Shown: positions 1 to 10,546, counted from the stretch's first letter. The stretch is DNA of 64,000 nt from Streptococcus sp. 29896 (GCF_032594915.1 NZ_CP118733.1:930001-994000); one strand, 5' to 3'. Translations and numbers: made by a program. The notes: a model not told the origin generated them from the letters alone.

Positions 1-88
1 ATCTAATCCATTGCTTTACATCGCCTATGTTTTGATCGGTGCGGTTGTATCAGGTGTCCTTTACGGAGCACTTCGTCAAGCTAAATAA
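1..88 (+). CDS. C-terminal end of a membrane protein (partial)
   Basis: The window opens inside a reading frame that ends with TAA at 86-88. The 28 visible residues are mostly hydrophobic, with a Gly/Val/Leu-rich helix and a short basic tail ending RQAK. This looks like the last transmembrane helix of an integral membrane protein. A strong terminator follows at once, so it ends its own transcription unit. Too little is visible to name the family. Confidence 0.55.
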   Translation, partial: SNPLLYIAYVLIGAVVSGVLYGALRQAK

Positions 89-93
89 GTCTG

Positions 94-119
94 AAAACCT
101 TGTCAATTGACAAGGTTTT
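94..119 (+). terminator. Rho-independent terminator
   Basis: A perfect 13-bp palindrome centred at 106/107 (AACCTTGTCAA mirrored) runs into a T-rich tract. It ends the unit of the upstream partial gene. Confidence 0.85.
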
Positions 120-140
120 TTCTCTTTTCTCCTATATTTA

Positions 141-149
141 TGGTATAAT
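141..149 (+). promoter_or_regulatory. Extended -10 promoter of the DUF1149-degV-dapB-cca operon
   Basis: TGGTATAAT is an extended -10 element (TGn + TATAAT). No good -35 is visible at 17 bp. An AAGGAG ribosome site lies at 170-175, ahead of the ATG at 183. Confidence 0.6.
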
Positions 150-182
150 GGGGATGAATATTTTCATGTAAGGAGTTTAGTA

Positions 183-557
183 ATGGAGATTATCCGCGAT
201 AAAGAGTTTGTCAATCAGTACCATTTTGACGCCCGTAATAAAGAGTGGGAAAAGGAGAACGGTGTCCCAACCACCAAAATCAAGGTTGACTTTCAACTTT
301 TAGAAAGAAGTCAAGAGAAAAATACCACAACTCTAGTCAATATCCTACGTTTCATGATTGTCTTGGAGCACCATGTGATTTCGGGTGCATTTAGCCAGCG
401 TGTGCAATTGGTTGATCGCCTGGTGCAAGAACCATCAGAATTTACAGCAGAAGAGAAACATACTTTGGTAGAACCACTTTTGGATATCTTAAAACGAATG
501 ACATACGATGTGACAGAAATCGCATTCGATGCACCTGGTGTGAACTTGGAGTTTTAA
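183..557 (+). CDS. DUF1149 family protein
   Basis: A 124-residue soluble protein with the DUF1149 start (MEIIRDKEFVNQYHFD), common in streptococci and lactococci. Its function is not established. It has no signal peptide or membrane segment. AAGGAG precedes the ATG. It is the first gene of a tightly packed operon; degV starts 4 bp after its stop, so the two are very probably co-transcribed. Confidence 0.8.
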   Translation: MEIIRDKEFVNQYHFDARNKEWEKENGVPTTKIKVDFQLLERSQEKNTTTLVNILRFMIVLEHHVISGAFSQRVQLVDRLVQEPSEFTAEEKHTLVEPLLDILKRMTYDVTEIAFDAPGVNLEF

Positions 558-560
558 TCA

Positions 561-1412
561 ATGAAATTAGCAATTATCACGGATTCTTCAGCAAGCTTGA
601 CCTTTTCAGAAAGTCAAAAGAACAATCTTTTTGTCCTTACGATTCCCGTCACCATTGATGGTGAATCCTATGTTGAAGGTTTGAATCTAACGGTTGAAGA
701 ATTTTACGAGAAAATGGCCCAATCCAAAGATTTGCCAATGACTAGCCAGCCAAGTTTGTTGGAATTGGAAGAGATTTTGGCAAGTTTGAAAGAGCAAGGG
801 TACAGCCATGCCATTGGTCTCTTTTTGTCATCAGGTATTTCAGGCTTCTATCAGAATATCCAGTATTTGAAAGATGAATTTGACGGTTTAACAGTTGCCT
901 TTCCAGATACCAAAATCACTTCAGCTCCTTTGGGAATGATGGTGGAAAATGTGCTTAAATGGGCAGAAATAGGCTTGGATTTTGAGACTATTTTATCAAA
1001 ACTAGATCAGCAAATCCAAGCAACCAAGGCCTTCATCATGGTCGATGACCTCAATCACCTCGTAAAAGGTGGCCGTCTATCAAATGGTGCTGCCTTATTG
1101 GGAAATTTGTTGAGCATCAAACCCATTCTTCATTTTACTTCCGAAGGAAAAATTGAAGTTTATGAAAAAGTTCGGACGGAGAAAAAAGCGATCAAGCGCT
1201 TGATTGATATTCTCCAAGAAGAAACCGCCGAGGGGCAATACCAGATTGCTATTATTCATGCCAACGCACCTGAAAAGGCTGAAAACTTTAAAGTTCAATT
1301 GGAAGAAGCGGGTGTCGGTAGCGATTTACCAATCGTGTCATTTGGATCGGTCATTGGTACGCACTTGGGAGAAGGGGCTGTGGCCTTTGGTATTTCTCCC
1401 ATTATTGAATAG
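561..1412 (+). CDS. DegV family fatty-acid-binding protein (FakB-like)
   Basis: 283 residues, the usual DegV length. It shows the N-terminal TDSSAS motif (about residues 8-13), a SSGISG segment near 95 and KGGRLS near 170, which shape the fatty-acid pocket in this family. DegV/FakB proteins bind a fatty acid and present it to the kinase FakA for acyl-phosphate formation. No fakA is in the window, and which FakB paralogue this is cannot be told. It sits between DUF1149 and dapB in the same operon. Confidence 0.85.
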   Translation: MKLAIITDSSASLTFSESQKNNLFVLTIPVTIDGESYVEGLNLTVEEFYEKMAQSKDLPMTSQPSLLELEEILASLKEQGYSHAIGLFLSSGISGFYQNIQYLKDEFDGLTVAFPDTKITSAPLGMMVENVLKWAEIGLDFETILSKLDQQIQATKAFIMVDDLNHLVKGGRLSNGAALLGNLLSIKPILHFTSEGKIEVYEKVRTEKKAIKRLIDILQEETAEGQYQIAIIHANAPEKAENFKVQLEEAGVGSDLPIVSFGSVIGTHLGEGAVAFGISPIIE

Positions 1413-1420
1413 GAGTTTGC

Positions 1421-2188
1421 ATGACAATTAAGGTAATTATCGCAGGATTTAAAGGAAAAATGGGCTCAACGGCTGTTGAGATGGTCAAAGGTGACGCAAC
1501 ACTCAGTCTGGCTGCCTTGGTGGATCCATTTGCGACAGAAACAGAAGTGGACGGAGTTCCTGTTTTCAAGACCAAAGAAGAAGTTGCCAGCCTAGAAGCG
1601 GATGTCTGGGTGGATTTTACAACGCCAAAATTTGCCTATGAAAACACCCGTTTTGCCTTGGAAAATGGCTTCGCACCTGTGGTTGGAACGACAGGATTTA
1701 CCCCTGAAGAAATTGAAGAATTAACCGTCTTGTCTGCTGAGAAGGGTTTAGGTGGCTTGATTGCTCCTAACTTTGCTATTGGCGCTATCTTGCTCATGCA
1801 ATTTGCAGCACAGGCAGCCAAGTATTTCCCAAATCTTGAAATCATCGAATTACACCATGACAAGAAGAAGGATGCACCGAGCGGAACAGCTGTCAAAACG
1901 GCTGAACTCATTTCCCAAGTCCGTCAGTCACAGGCTCAAGGTGCAACAGATGAAGAAGAATTGATTGCTGGAGCTCGTGGGGCAGAATTTGACGGCTTCC
2001 GTATCCACTCAGTACGCTTGCCAGGTCTCGTTGCTCATCAGGAAGTGATTTTTGGGGCACAGGGAGAAGGCTTGACCATTCGTCATGACTCTTACGATCG
2101 CATTTCCTTTATGGGCGGTGTCAACCTCGGCATTAAAGAGGTGGTCAAGCGCTCACAACTCGTTTATGGTTTGGAACACTTATTATGA
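1421..2188 (+). CDS. dapB: 4-hydroxy-tetrahydrodipicolinate reductase
   Basis: 255 residues. Reduces HTPA to tetrahydrodipicolinate with NAD(P)H in lysine biosynthesis (cytoplasmic, homotetramer). The N-terminal Rossmann motif GFKGKMG binds the nucleotide; GTTGFT and the signature [15 protein letters not shown] carry the catalytic His/Lys. The start follows GGAGTTTGC. The next gene, cca, overlaps its end by ATGA, which suggests translational coupling. Confidence 0.95.
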   Translation: MTIKVIIAGFKGKMGSTAVEMVKGDATLSLAALVDPFATETEVDGVPVFKTKEEVASLEADVWVDFTTPKFAYENTRFALENGFAPVVGTTGFTPEEIEELTVLSAEKGLGGLIAPNFAIGAILLMQFAAQAAKYFPNLEIIELHHDKKKDAPSGTAVKTAELISQVRQSQAQGATDEEELIAGARGAEFDGFRIHSVRLPGLVAHQEVIFGAQGEGLTIRHDSYDRISFMGGVNLGIKEVVKRSQLVYGLEHLL

Positions 2189-3396
2189 AATTAAACAATC
2201 TGCCTTCTGAATTTCAGGAGGCTTTGCCGATTTTAGAGAAAATTAAAGCAGCAGGCTTTGAGGCCTATTTTGTTGGCGGCTCCGTACGTGATGCCATTCT
2301 CGGTAGGCCTATTCATGATGTCGATATTGCGACATCCAGCTACCCTCAGGAAACGAAACAAATCTTTTCACGGACTATTGATGTCGGAATTGAACACGGT
2401 ACGGTGCTAGTATTAGAGGGGAAAAAGGAGTATGAAATTACCACCTTTCGGACGGAAGAAGAGTATGTGGACTTCCGCAGGCCGAGCCAGGTTTCTTTTG
2501 TGCGTTCCTTAGAAGAAGATCTCAAACGCCGCGACTTCACGGTCAATGCCTTTGCCCTTGATGAGGAGGCACAGATTGTCGACCTCTTTGATGGGATGAC
2601 CGACTTAGAAAACCGCACCCTACGAGCTGTAGGCATCCCGGCTGAGCGTTTCAATGAAGATGCCCTCCGTATCATGCGTGGATTTCGCTTTGCGGCGACC
2701 TTGGACTTTGAGATTGAGCAGACGACCTTTACAGCTATGGTTGAAACCGCAACGCTCTTGGAAAAAATCTCCGTGGAGCGTAGCTTTATCGAGTTTGATA
2801 AACTCTTGATGGCGGATTTTTGGCGAAAAGGCTTGCGCGCTATGATTGATTCCAAAGCTTATGATTTCTTGCCTGATTTAGCTGGAAAAAGTGATGAATT
2901 AGAGACCATGCTAACAAGTCTGACAGAGGAATTTCGCTTTTCGACTTCTGAACAAGCTTGGGCCCTGCTCTTTGTCTGCCTAGGTATTGATAACATCAAG
3001 TCCTTCCTGAAAAAATGGAAAACCAGCAATGATTTCCAACGCAGCGTGGTCAAGTTGGCAGAGATTTACCAGCTCCGCCAAGCAGGACCTGTCACTAAAC
3101 AAATCTGTTTCAAGTATGGCAAAGAATTCTTATACTTGGTAGAGGAACTTCGTCAGGCACAAGGTCTTGTTACAGATTTTGCAGCAATCGATAAGATTGA
3201 CCAAGCCTTGACTATCCACGACAAGCATGAAATTGTTGTCAATGGAGGACATCTGATGAAGGCATTTGACCTCAAACCAGGTCCAGTATTGGGAGAACTA
3301 CTCAAAGAGGTGGAATTCCAGATTGTGGAAGGACAGCTGGAAAACGAAGAGCAAGCGATTATGACATTTGTGAAAGGAATTTTAGAGAATGAGTGA
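2185..3396 (+). CDS. cca: CCA tRNA nucleotidyltransferase
   Basis: 403 residues, class II CCA-adding enzyme. Builds and repairs the 3'-CCA end of tRNAs from CTP and ATP. The nucleotidyltransferase motif [11 protein letters not shown], with DVDIAT, gives the metal-binding Asp pair; RRDFTVNA and [14 protein letters not shown] follow in order. The C-terminal half is the usual helical tRNA-binding region. It overlaps dapB at the start and the ABC-F gene at the end (8 bp). Confidence 0.95.
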   Translation: MKLNNLPSEFQEALPILEKIKAAGFEAYFVGGSVRDAILGRPIHDVDIATSSYPQETKQIFSRTIDVGIEHGTVLVLEGKKEYEITTFRTEEEYVDFRRPSQVSFVRSLEEDLKRRDFTVNAFALDEEAQIVDLFDGMTDLENRTLRAVGIPAERFNEDALRIMRGFRFAATLDFEIEQTTFTAMVETATLLEKISVERSFIEFDKLLMADFWRKGLRAMIDSKAYDFLPDLAGKSDELETMLTSLTEEFRFSTSEQAWALLFVCLGIDNIKSFLKKWKTSNDFQRSVVKLAEIYQLRQAGPVTKQICFKYGKEFLYLVEELRQAQGLVTDFAAIDKIDQALTIHDKHEIVVNGGHLMKAFDLKPGPVLGELLKEVEFQIVEGQLENEEQAIMTFVKGILENE

Positions 3397-5257
3397 TTTT
3401 ATCGTTGAACACCTGACTAAATCTGTCGGAGATAAAACGGTCTTTGCTGATCTGTCTTTCATCATCCATCAAGGCGACCGAATTGGGATTATTGGGGTCA
3501 ATGGTACAGGAAAGACGACGTTGTTGGATGTTCTGTCAGGTCGCATCGGTTTTGATGGAGACGTGTCGCCTTTTCGCACTAAAAATGCCTATAAAATCGC
3601 CTATCTGACCCAGGAACCTGATTTTGATGAAAGTAAGACGGTTTTAGACACCGTTCTTTCATCTGACCTCCGTGAAACCCAGCTGATTCGTGAATACGAG
3701 CTGCTCTTATCTCATTACGATGAAGCCAGTCAAGCAAGACTGGAGAAAGTCATGGCAGAGATGGATTCTCTCAATGCTTGGGAGATTGAAAGCCAGGTCA
3801 AGACTGTCTTGTCGAAACTCGGTCTAACAGACCTCGACAAAACTGTTGCTGAGTTATCAGGTGGTCTACGTAGACGAGTGCAATTGGCCCAAGTTCTCCT
3901 TGGCAATGCTGACTTGCTCTTGCTGGATGAACCGACTAACCATTTGGATATTGATACTATTGAGTGGTTGACGACTTTCTTGAAAAACACTAAAAAGTCA
4001 GTTCTCTTTATTACCCACGACCGCTATTTCTTGGACAATGTGGCGACACGGATTTTTGAATTGGACCGCGCCAGCTTAACCGAATATCAGGGAAATTACC
4101 AGGACTATGTTCGCTTGAAGGCAGAACAGGACGAGCGAGATGCCGCCCTTCGCCATAAGAAAGAGCAGCTCTACAAACAAGAGCTGGCTTGGATGCGCAG
4201 ACAACCTCAAGCTCGTGCTACCAAGCAACAGGCCCGTATCAATCGTTTCCATGACCTCAAAGGCGATTTAGCCAATAAGATAGACGATAGCGAACTGGAA
4301 ATCAACTTTGAAACTTCGCGGATTGGTAAAAAGGTTATCAATTTTGAAAATGTCAGCTTTTCCTATACAGACAAGCCGATTTTGACTGACTTTAATCTGC
4401 TGATTCAAAACAAGGACAGGATTGGTATTGTCGGAGATAATGGTAAAGGAAAATCTACCTTACTCAATCTAATTGCAGGTGATTTGCAAGCAGACAGTGG
4501 TAAGGTAGATATTGGTGAAACCATCCGCATCGGTTATTTTTCTCAGACTATCAAGGGCTTGGACGAAAGCAAGCGTGTCATCAATTTCTTGCAGGAAGTG
4601 GCAGAAGAAGCTAAGACGACATCTGGTATGGTTTCTATCGCAGAACTCTTGGAGCAATTTCTCTTTCCACGCAACACCCATGGTACCCTGATTGAAAAAT
4701 TGTCTGGTGGGGAGAAGAAGCGGCTTTACTTGCTGAAGATTCTCTTGCAACGACCCAATGTTCTCTTACTAGATGAGCCGACTAACGACTTGGACATAGC
4801 GACTCTGACAGTCTTGGAACATTTCTTGCAGGGCTTTACTGGTCCAGTCATTACCGTTAGTCACGACCGTTATTTCCTAGACAAGGTTGCGACCAAAATC
4901 CTGGCTTTTGAGGAGGGCGGTATCGAGACTTTCTTTGGCAACTACACAGACTACCTGGATGAGAAGGCCTTTCTGACTTCCAGCTCTGCTATTTCTCCGG
5001 AAAAACCAAAGGAGAAAATCGAGAAGGTCAGGGAGAACAAGAAGCGAATGTCCTATTTTGAGAAGCAGGAGTGGGCGACCATCGAGAAGGATATTTCTGG
5101 CTTGGAGGAGCGGATTGCGGAAATCGAGGCAGAAATGCTAACCTGTGGCAGTGATTTTACAAAATTGTCCGATTTGCAGAAGGAATTGGATGAGAAAAAC
5201 GACCTGCTCTTGGAAAAATATGAGCGGTATGAGTATCTGAGCGAGTTGGAGGGCTAG
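3389..5257 (+). CDS. ABC-F family ATPase (Uup-like)
   Basis: 622 residues with two ABC domains and no membrane segments. Walker A copies are GVNGTGKTT and GDNGKGKST; signatures are LSGGLRRR and LSGGEKKR; Walker B/H-loop copies are [11 protein letters not shown]...THDRYF and [11 protein letters not shown]...SHDRYF. The [20 protein letters not shown] stretch is the inter-domain linker that enters the ribosome in ABC-F proteins, and a charged coiled coil ends the protein, as in Uup. The likely role is ribosome or replication-associated rather than transport. Last soluble gene of the dapB operon. Confidence 0.88.
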   Translation: MSDFIVEHLTKSVGDKTVFADLSFIIHQGDRIGIIGVNGTGKTTLLDVLSGRIGFDGDVSPFRTKNAYKIAYLTQEPDFDESKTVLDTVLSSDLRETQLIREYELLLSHYDEASQARLEKVMAEMDSLNAWEIESQVKTVLSKLGLTDLDKTVAELSGGLRRRVQLAQVLLGNADLLLLDEPTNHLDIDTIEWLTTFLKNTKKSVLFITHDRYFLDNVATRIFELDRASLTEYQGNYQDYVRLKAEQDERDAALRHKKEQLYKQELAWMRRQPQARATKQQARINRFHDLKGDLANKIDDSELEINFETSRIGKKVINFENVSFSYTDKPILTDFNLLIQNKDRIGIVGDNGKGKSTLLNLIAGDLQADSGKVDIGETIRIGYFSQTIKGLDESKRVINFLQEVAEEAKTTSGMVSIAELLEQFLFPRNTHGTLIEKLSGGEKKRLYLLKILLQRPNVLLLDEPTNDLDIATLTVLEHFLQGFTGPVITVSHDRYFLDKVATKILAFEEGGIETFFGNYTDYLDEKAFLTSSSAISPEKPKEKIEKVRENKKRMSYFEKQEWATIEKDISGLEERIAEIEAEMLTCGSDFTKLSDLQKELDEKNDLLLEKYERYEYLSELEG

Positions 5258-5593
5258 ATGAAAGTTCTTGTCATGTCATATATGGTCATCTATCTCTTGG
5301 TGACCTTGGGAGCGGCTTTGTTTAGCTATCTAAAGACCAAAAAGATGAATACTTTACGCTTGATTTTTACGGTTTTATCCATGCTATTGTTGGCTGTCAC
5401 GCTTTATTTTTACAGTCAGTCTTATCATGATCTTCAGATGGTGGGATTTGCTATGGGCTTTACCTTTATCTCCACCCTCTTTCTCTACAATGGAACCAAG
5501 GAGGGCAGCAATTTTACCGCTGTCATGCTCTTTTCCGTCGGCCGCTTTATCTTGCATATTCAATTTTTAGTTTTGCTCTATCTATTCAGATAG
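5258..5593 (+). CDS. Small integral membrane protein
   Basis: 111 residues with about four hydrophobic helices and short loops. It starts immediately after the ABC-F stop codon, so it is translated as part of the same operon. No family recognised; the compact four-helix layout resembles many uncharacterised streptococcal membrane proteins. Confidence 0.65.
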   Translation: MKVLVMSYMVIYLLVTLGAALFSYLKTKKMNTLRLIFTVLSMLLLAVTLYFYSQSYHDLQMVGFAMGFTFISTLFLYNGTKEGSNFTAVMLFSVGRFILHIQFLVLLYLFR

Positions 5594-5652
5594 GGTAAAA
5601 ACTTGTTTGTCCGTACAAATTATGAAAAGGCTTTACGCAAACCTTTGCATTG

Positions 5653-5661
5653 TGCTATAAT
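5653..5661 (+). promoter_or_regulatory. Promoter of the glucokinase gene
   Basis: TATAAT at 5656-5661 preceded by TGC (extended -10). The transcript leader would be about 20 nt, carrying the GAGGTG ribosome site ahead of ATG 5689. Confidence 0.6.
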
Positions 5662-5688
5662 AAAGAAAATACATTTGAGGTGATGATT

Positions 5689-6648
5689 ATGTCTAAAAAA
5701 ATTATCGGTATTGACTTGGGTGGTACATCTGTTAAGTTGGCGATTCTTACGACTGATGGTGAGATTCAAGAAAAATGGTCTATCAAGACAAATATTTTAG
5801 ATGATGGAAGTCATATTGTTCCAGATATTATTGAAAGCATTCTACACCGCTTTGAAACTCATGGCTTGACAAAGGATGATTTCTTGGGTGTTGGTATGGG
5901 TTCGCCTGGTGTCGTTGATAGCGAAGCTGGTACTGTTATCGGTGCCTATAACCTCAATTGGAAAACCTTACAGTTGGTTAAAGACCAGTTTGAATCTGCC
6001 CTTGGTTTGCCATTTTTCATCGACAATGATGCCAATGTTGCAGCCCTTGGTGAGCAATGGGTTGGTGCAGGAAACAATAATCCAAACGTTGTCTTTATGA
6101 CCCTTGGTACAGGTGTCGGTGGTGGCGTTATCGCTGCAGGAAACTTGATTCGCGGTGTCAAAGGTGCGGGTGGTGAATTAGGTCATATCACAGTTGACTT
6201 TGATGAGCCATTTGCATGTACTTGTGGTAAGAAAGGTTGCTTGGAAACCGTGGCTTCTGCGACAGGTATTGTCAACCTCAGCCGTCGCTATGCTGATCAA
6301 TACGCTGGCGATGCAAAACTGAAACAAATGATTGATGATGGGCAAGATGTAACGGCTAAAGATGTCTTTGATTTGGCAAAAGAAGGCGATGATTTGGCTT
6401 TGATTGTCTATCGTCACTTCTCAGAATACCTAGGTGTTGCTTGTGCAAATATTGCTGCAGTTCTCAATCCTGCCTACATCGTTCTGGGTGGCGGTGTGTC
6501 AGCAGCAGGAGAGTTCTTATTGGATGGTGTTCGCAAGGTCTTTGCTGAAAATAGCTTCCCACAAATCAAGGAAAGCACGCAAATTGTCTTGGCAACACGT
6601 GGTAACGATGCAGGTGTGCTAGGTGCCGCTTCACTTGTATTAAAATAA
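5689..6648 (+). CDS. glcK: ROK-family glucokinase
   Basis: 319 residues from ATG 5689. An upstream in-frame ATG at 5650 lies in the promoter and has no ribosome site, whereas 5689 follows GAGGTG. Phosphorylates glucose to glucose-6-phosphate with ATP. N-terminal phosphate motif IGIDLGGTSVKL; catalytic NDANVAALGE; GTGVGGG; and the ROK zinc cluster CTCGKKGCLE. Monocistronic, with its own promoter and a terminator just after the stop. Confidence 0.92.
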   Translation: MSKKIIGIDLGGTSVKLAILTTDGEIQEKWSIKTNILDDGSHIVPDIIESILHRFETHGLTKDDFLGVGMGSPGVVDSEAGTVIGAYNLNWKTLQLVKDQFESALGLPFFIDNDANVAALGEQWVGAGNNNPNVVFMTLGTGVGGGVIAAGNLIRGVKGAGGELGHITVDFDEPFACTCGKKGCLETVASATGIVNLSRRYADQYAGDAKLKQMIDDGQDVTAKDVFDLAKEGDDLALIVYRHFSEYLGVACANIAAVLNPAYIVLGGGVSAAGEFLLDGVRKVFAENSFPQIKESTQIVLATRGNDAGVLGAASLVLK

Positions 6649-6655
6649 TTGTTAG

Positions 6656-6680
6656 AAGCAGGGGGAACCCTGCTTTTTTA
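6656..6680 (+). terminator. Terminator after glucokinase
   Basis: AAGCAGGG pairs with CCCTGCTT across a short loop and is followed by a T tract. Confidence 0.85.
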
Positions 6681-6766
6681 ATTCCGTTGTCACAGTGTTT
6701 CTATATAAATATATTGAAAAATAGAGTTTGATGCTTTAAACTAGATAGAGAAAGGAGTGTTGACTC

Positions 6767-7045
6767 ATGAAAAAAGTAAATATGTCAAAAGTAACGGATT
6801 ATCTGACAATACTTGGTTTGTTGATTTTGTTATCTGCCTTTTTCCTTGATAACTGGATTCGTGACTGGTTTTTCCCATCGAGTTGGGGCTCCGTATCCAC
6901 CATGATGATCTTGCCCTTGCTTGGGGCATTGATTCTCATCTTGTCGCTTTACTATAAAAAACTTTGGACGGGCATTACCAGTATTCTATTGATTATTTCT
7001 TTCCCTTTGTTCTTTGGATTGGGCTATTTTCTCTTCGGTCCCTAG
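6767..7045 (+). CDS. Small membrane protein
   Basis: 92 residues with about three transmembrane helices and a WIRDWFFP motif after the first. AAAGGAG precedes the ATG. Paired with the next small membrane protein 12 bp downstream. No family recognised. Confidence 0.6.
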   Translation: MKKVNMSKVTDYLTILGLLILLSAFFLDNWIRDWFFPSSWGSVSTMMILPLLGALILILSLYYKKLWTGITSILLIISFPLFFGLGYFLFGP

Positions 7046-7057
7046 AAGGAGTTTCTC

Positions 7058-7360
7058 ATGAATGTGACACTATTAAAACGGCTAAACTTAGTCTTGTATA
7101 GCCTTGCAGCTTTTCTCATCGTCTTACTATTTTTACCAGTAGGTCAATGGTTTGATATTGTAAATGTGAATTTCAAACTAGCATTTTTCATCATTCCCTT
7201 TTTCGGTCTTGCTAGTTTACCAACGGCTATTTACACTAAAAATGTTCGTCAGATATTGTTGAGTATCGTCTTAGTTGCCTTGTATTTTATACTGTTCAGC
7301 CTAGTAACTGCCCTTTCTGGTTTATTCCAGCTCAATCTCTACCCCTTGCTCTATAAATGA
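7058..7360 (+). CDS. Small membrane protein
   Basis: 100 residues with three to four hydrophobic helices. AGAAGGAG lies just upstream of the ATG. It follows the previous membrane-protein gene closely and ends just before the thyA promoter. No family recognised. Confidence 0.6.
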   Translation: MNVTLLKRLNLVLYSLAAFLIVLLFLPVGQWFDIVNVNFKLAFFIIPFFGLASLPTAIYTKNVRQILLSIVLVALYFILFSLVTALSGLFQLNLYPLLYK

Positions 7361-7397
7361 GAACGTCAGTTGAAAACTGGAGTTTTTACGTAGAATT

Positions 7398-7406
7398 TGC
7401 TATACT
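7398..7406 (+). promoter_or_regulatory. Extended -10 of thyA, placed for a leaderless start
   Basis: TGCTATACT is an extended -10. Only six bases separate it from the thyA ATG at 7413, so the expected transcription start is on or next to the ATG. No ribosome site is present. Confidence 0.5.
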
Positions 7407-7412
7407 GAAACC

Positions 7413-8252
7413 ATGACAAAAGCAGATAGTATTTTTAAAGAAAACATTCGTAAGATTTTGGCAGAGGGCGTTTTTTCAGAAAATGCTCGCCCGCGTTACA
7501 AGGATGGAAATGTCGCTAATTCCAAGTACGTTACAGGTGCCTTTGCTGAGTATGATTTGTCTAAGGGCGAGTTTCCTATTACAACACTTAGACCTATTCC
7601 AATTAAGTCGGCCATCAAAGAAATTCTCTGGATTTACCAAGACCAGACCAATGATTTGTCGGTTTTACAGGAAAAATACGGTGTCCAGTATTGGAATGAC
7701 TGGGAAGTTGAGGGAACTGGAACCATTGGCGAACGCTATGGGGCTATCGTGAAAAAGCATGACATCATTTCAAAAATCCTCAAGCAATTGGAAGAAAATC
7801 CATGGAATCGCCGCAATGTGATTTCTTTGTGGGATTATGAAGCATTTGACCAATCTGCAGGTCTCTTGCCATGTGCCTTTCAGACCATGTTTGACGTTCG
7901 ACGAGTGGATGGGGAGATTTATCTAGATGCAACTCTAACTCAGCGGTCAAATGATATGTTGGTTGCCCATCATATCAATGCGATGCAGTATGTAGCCCTT
8001 CAGATGATGATTGCTAAACATTTTGGCTGGAAGGTTGGGAAGTTTTTCTATTTCATCAACAATCTTCACATCTATGACAATCAGTTTGAACAAGCTGAAG
8101 AATTGCTCCGTCGTACACCATCTGAAGTAGAGCCTCGTTTGGTACTCAATGTCCCAGACGGAACAAACTTTTTTGATATTAAGGCAGAAGATTTTGAGTT
8201 GGTGGACTACAATCCAGTTAAACCTCAATTGAAGTTTGATCTTGCTATTTAA
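7413..8252 (+). CDS. thyA: Thymidylate synthase
   Basis: 279 residues. Converts dUMP to dTMP using methylene-tetrahydrofolate, giving dihydrofolate that the nearby FolA recycles. RPRYKDG-type N-terminus; [12 protein letters not shown] holds the catalytic Cys; [22 protein letters not shown] is the substrate region; [14 protein letters not shown] follows. The start is the one conserved in streptococcal ThyA. No Shine-Dalgarno sequence precedes it and the -10 box is six bases away, so the mRNA may be leaderless. Confidence 0.96.
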   Translation: MTKADSIFKENIRKILAEGVFSENARPRYKDGNVANSKYVTGAFAEYDLSKGEFPITTLRPIPIKSAIKEILWIYQDQTNDLSVLQEKYGVQYWNDWEVEGTGTIGERYGAIVKKHDIISKILKQLEENPWNRRNVISLWDYEAFDQSAGLLPCAFQTMFDVRRVDGEIYLDATLTQRSNDMLVAHHINAMQYVALQMMIAKHFGWKVGKFFYFINNLHIYDNQFEQAEELLRRTPSEVEPRLVLNVPDGTNFFDIKAEDFELVDYNPVKPQLKFDLAI

Positions 8253-8585
8253 GTTGTAGGCTGTTTTCCAACAGCCTATATCTCCAACCTCTACCTCACT
8301 TCTTTTATTATAAGCTCGGGCTAAAACAGTCTATTCCCAGACTGTTTCACTTTCCCAGACAGTTTGAGCAATTTAAATTTGACTTGGTGATTTAAAATGA
8401 GGGTGCTTTCAGTATCCCTTCTTTCCAATTTCCACTACATTTGTTTCGTGAGTGATGGTGACTGCTAGAAATTATTTTTGGATATACTTGTTTAGATTTT
8501 ACTAAAACTTTGCGCTTGTCCCTACTTGGCAAGTGCATTTTTGTTGGAAATTTGATAGAATGGTAGAACGAGAAAGTGAGAGGCT
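8253..8585. other. Gap between thyA and folA with two hairpins
   Basis: A 333-bp non-coding stretch. TAGGCTGTT/AACAGCCTA (8257-8278) and AAACAGTCT/AGACTGTTT (8324-8347) are perfect 9-bp hairpins without good T tracts; the first directly follows thyA and may end its transcript. TGATAGAAT at 8553-8561 is an extended -10 for folA. No gene seen. Confidence 0.55.
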
Positions 8586-9098
8586 ATGACAAAGAAAATT
8601 TCAGCTATTTGGGCTCAGGATGAGAAGGGCTTGATTGGGAAAGAGGGGCGTTTGCCTTGGTCTTTGCCAGCAGACTTGGAACATTTTAAGGCAGTAACAT
8701 CTGGACATGCTATGGTTATGGGACGATTAACGTTTGATGGTATGGGCCAGCGGGCGCTTCCGAATCGTCAGTCCCTAGTCTTGACGAGAGATGAAGACTA
8801 TCAATTTGAACATGATAGGGTGGCGATTTTCCACTCAGTAGATGAAATTTTAGATTGGTACAAACAGCAGGATCAAAACCTCTATGTGATTGGAGGTAGT
8901 CAAATTTTTTCTGCATTTGAACCATTTTTAGACCAGGTCATAATGACCGATATTCATGGGCAATTTGAAGGCGATGTTTATTTCCCAAAGGACTTTGATT
9001 GGTCAGTTTTTGAGGAGAAAGAGTCGCTTTTTCGTGAAAAAGACGCTGCCAATACAGTGGACTTTACAATTCGAGTATTTGAGAGAAGAGTGAGTTAA
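8586..9098 (+). CDS. folA: Dihydrofolate reductase
   Basis: 170 residues. NADPH-dependent reduction of dihydrofolate, the target of trimethoprim. IWAQDEKGLIGKEGRLPWSLPADLEHFK contains the substrate-binding and Met20-loop region; MGRLTFDGM and YVIGGSQIFSAF bind the cofactor. GAGAGG lies close to the ATG. The following small gene overlaps its stop as TAATG. Confidence 0.95.
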   Translation: MTKKISAIWAQDEKGLIGKEGRLPWSLPADLEHFKAVTSGHAMVMGRLTFDGMGQRALPNRQSLVLTRDEDYQFEHDRVAIFHSVDEILDWYKQQDQNLYVIGGSQIFSAFEPFLDQVIMTDIHGQFEGDVYFPKDFDWSVFEEKESLFREKDAANTVDFTIRVFERRVS

Positions 9099-9268
9099 TG
9101 CAGAAGAGTTTATTTGGGCTTTTTACAGCCTTTTTGTGTGGAATATGTGTACTCTGTTCCTTGCAAGCCATGCAGAAAAGACGGTATGGACTTGCAGCCT
9201 TATTTATGCTGAATGCTTTTACAAATCTAGTCAACAGCATTCATGCCTTTTATGGCTTTTTGTTTTAA
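9098..9268 (+). CDS. Small membrane protein between folA and clpX
   Basis: 56 residues starting at the A of the folA stop (TAATG), so probably translated by coupling. Two hydrophobic stretches surround a QKRRYG turn, giving a helical-hairpin membrane protein. Streptococci commonly carry a small gene of this kind between folA and clpX. Function unknown. Confidence 0.65.
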   Translation: MQKSLFGLFTAFLCGICVLCSLQAMQKRRYGLAALFMLNAFTNLVNSIHAFYGFLF

Positions 9269-9294
9269 GAGAAATATGAAATGTTGAGGTAATC

Positions 9295-10515
9295 ATGGCT
9301 GTACAAACAGAATTTATCCATTGTTCTTTCTGTGGGAAGAATCAAGAAGAAGTAAAGAAAATTATCGCAGGTAACAATGTATTTATCTGTAACGAGTGTG
9401 TGGAATTAGCACAAGAGATCATCCGAGAAGAACTAGCAGAAGAAGTGCTAACTGACTTGGCAGATACACCAAAACCCCAAGAGTTATTGAATATCTTGAA
9501 TCACTATGTAATTGGTCAAGATCGTGCCAAGCGTGCCTTGGCAGTAGCGGTCTACAACCATTACAAACGCATCAATTTCCAAGATAGCCGAGATGAAGAT
9601 GATGTGGACTTACAAAAATCCAATATTTTGATGATTGGTCCAACTGGATCAGGGAAAACCTTCTTGGCTCAAACCTTGGCCAAAAGTTTAAATGTTCCCT
9701 TTGCCATTGCGGATGCAACAGCCTTAACAGAAGCAGGTTATGTTGGTGAAGACGTGGAAAACATCCTCTTAAAATTGCTTCAAGCCGCGGATTTCAACAT
9801 TGACAGAGCTGAACGAGGCATTATCTATGTCGATGAAATCGATAAGATTGCTAAAAAAGGTGAGAATGTTTCCATTACTCGTGATGTCTCAGGTGAAGGC
9901 GTTCAGCAGGCATTATTGAAAATCATCGAGGGAACAGTTGCTAGTGTACCTCCACAAGGTGGCCGTAAGCATCCAAATCAAGAAATGATTCATGTTGACA
10001 CTAAGAATATTCTGTTCATTGTCGGCGGTGCCTTCGATGGGATTGAAGAGATTGTGAAGCAGCGTTTAGGTGAAAAAATTATCGGATTCGGTCAAAACAA
10101 TCGTGCAATCGATGAGAAAGAATCTTACATGCAGCACATTATCTCAGATGATATTCAAAAATTCGGCATTATTCCAGAATTGATCGGTCGCTTACCTGTC
10201 TTTGCTGCTCTCGATCAGTTGACCACTGAAGATTTGGTGCGCATTTTGACAGAACCTAAAAATGCCCTTGTGAAACAATATCAGACCCTTCTTTCTTACG
10301 ATGATGTGGAATTGGAATTTGACCAAGACGCACTTCAAGCGATTGCTGAAAAAGCCATCGAACGAAAAACTGGTGCGCGTGGTCTTCGCTCAATTATTGA
10401 AGAAACTATGCTGGATGTCATGTTTGAAGTACCAAGTCAAGCAGAAGTCAAGCGTGTACGTATTACCAAAGAAGCAGTTGACGGGACAGACAAGCCACTC
10501 TTAGAAACTGCATAA
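9295..10515 (+). CDS. clpX: ATP-dependent Clp protease ATP-binding subunit ClpX
   Basis: 406 residues. AAA+ unfoldase that feeds ssrA-tagged and other substrates to ClpP. N-terminal zinc-binding domain with Cys10, Cys13, Cys32 and Cys35; Walker A GPTGSGKT near residue 115; Walker [18 protein letters not shown] and the sensor-2 GARGLRSI near the C-terminus. ATGTTGAGG precedes the start. engB follows, as usual in streptococci. Confidence 0.96.
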   Translation: MAVQTEFIHCSFCGKNQEEVKKIIAGNNVFICNECVELAQEIIREELAEEVLTDLADTPKPQELLNILNHYVIGQDRAKRALAVAVYNHYKRINFQDSRDEDDVDLQKSNILMIGPTGSGKTFLAQTLAKSLNVPFAIADATALTEAGYVGEDVENILLKLLQAADFNIDRAERGIIYVDEIDKIAKKGENVSITRDVSGEGVQQALLKIIEGTVASVPPQGGRKHPNQEMIHVDTKNILFIVGGAFDGIEEIVKQRLGEKIIGFGQNNRAIDEKESYMQHIISDDIQKFGIIPELIGRLPVFAALDQLTTEDLVRILTEPKNALVKQYQTLLSYDDVELEFDQDALQAIAEKAIERKTGARGLRSIIEETMLDVMFEVPSQAEVKRVRITKEAVDGTDKPLLETA

Positions 10516-10518
10516 TTC

Positions 10519-10546
10519 AGTCAGTTGGTTTCCAACTGACTTTCTT
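10519..10546 (+). terminator. Hairpin between clpX and engB
   Basis: AGTCAGTTGG pairs with CCAACTGACT and is followed by TTTCTTTC. Probably only partly terminating, since engB begins 15 bp later and has no obvious promoter. Confidence 0.5.

Noticed and set aside
2346-2855. Antisense open frame of 169 residues within cca
   Set aside because: Lies wholly inside a well-conserved gene, with no ribosome site or recognisable domain.
5622-5645. cre-like sequence ahead of glucokinase (ATGAAAAGGCTTTACGC)
   Set aside because: The central CG of the consensus is broken (GG) and the 3' end mismatches; too weak to call.
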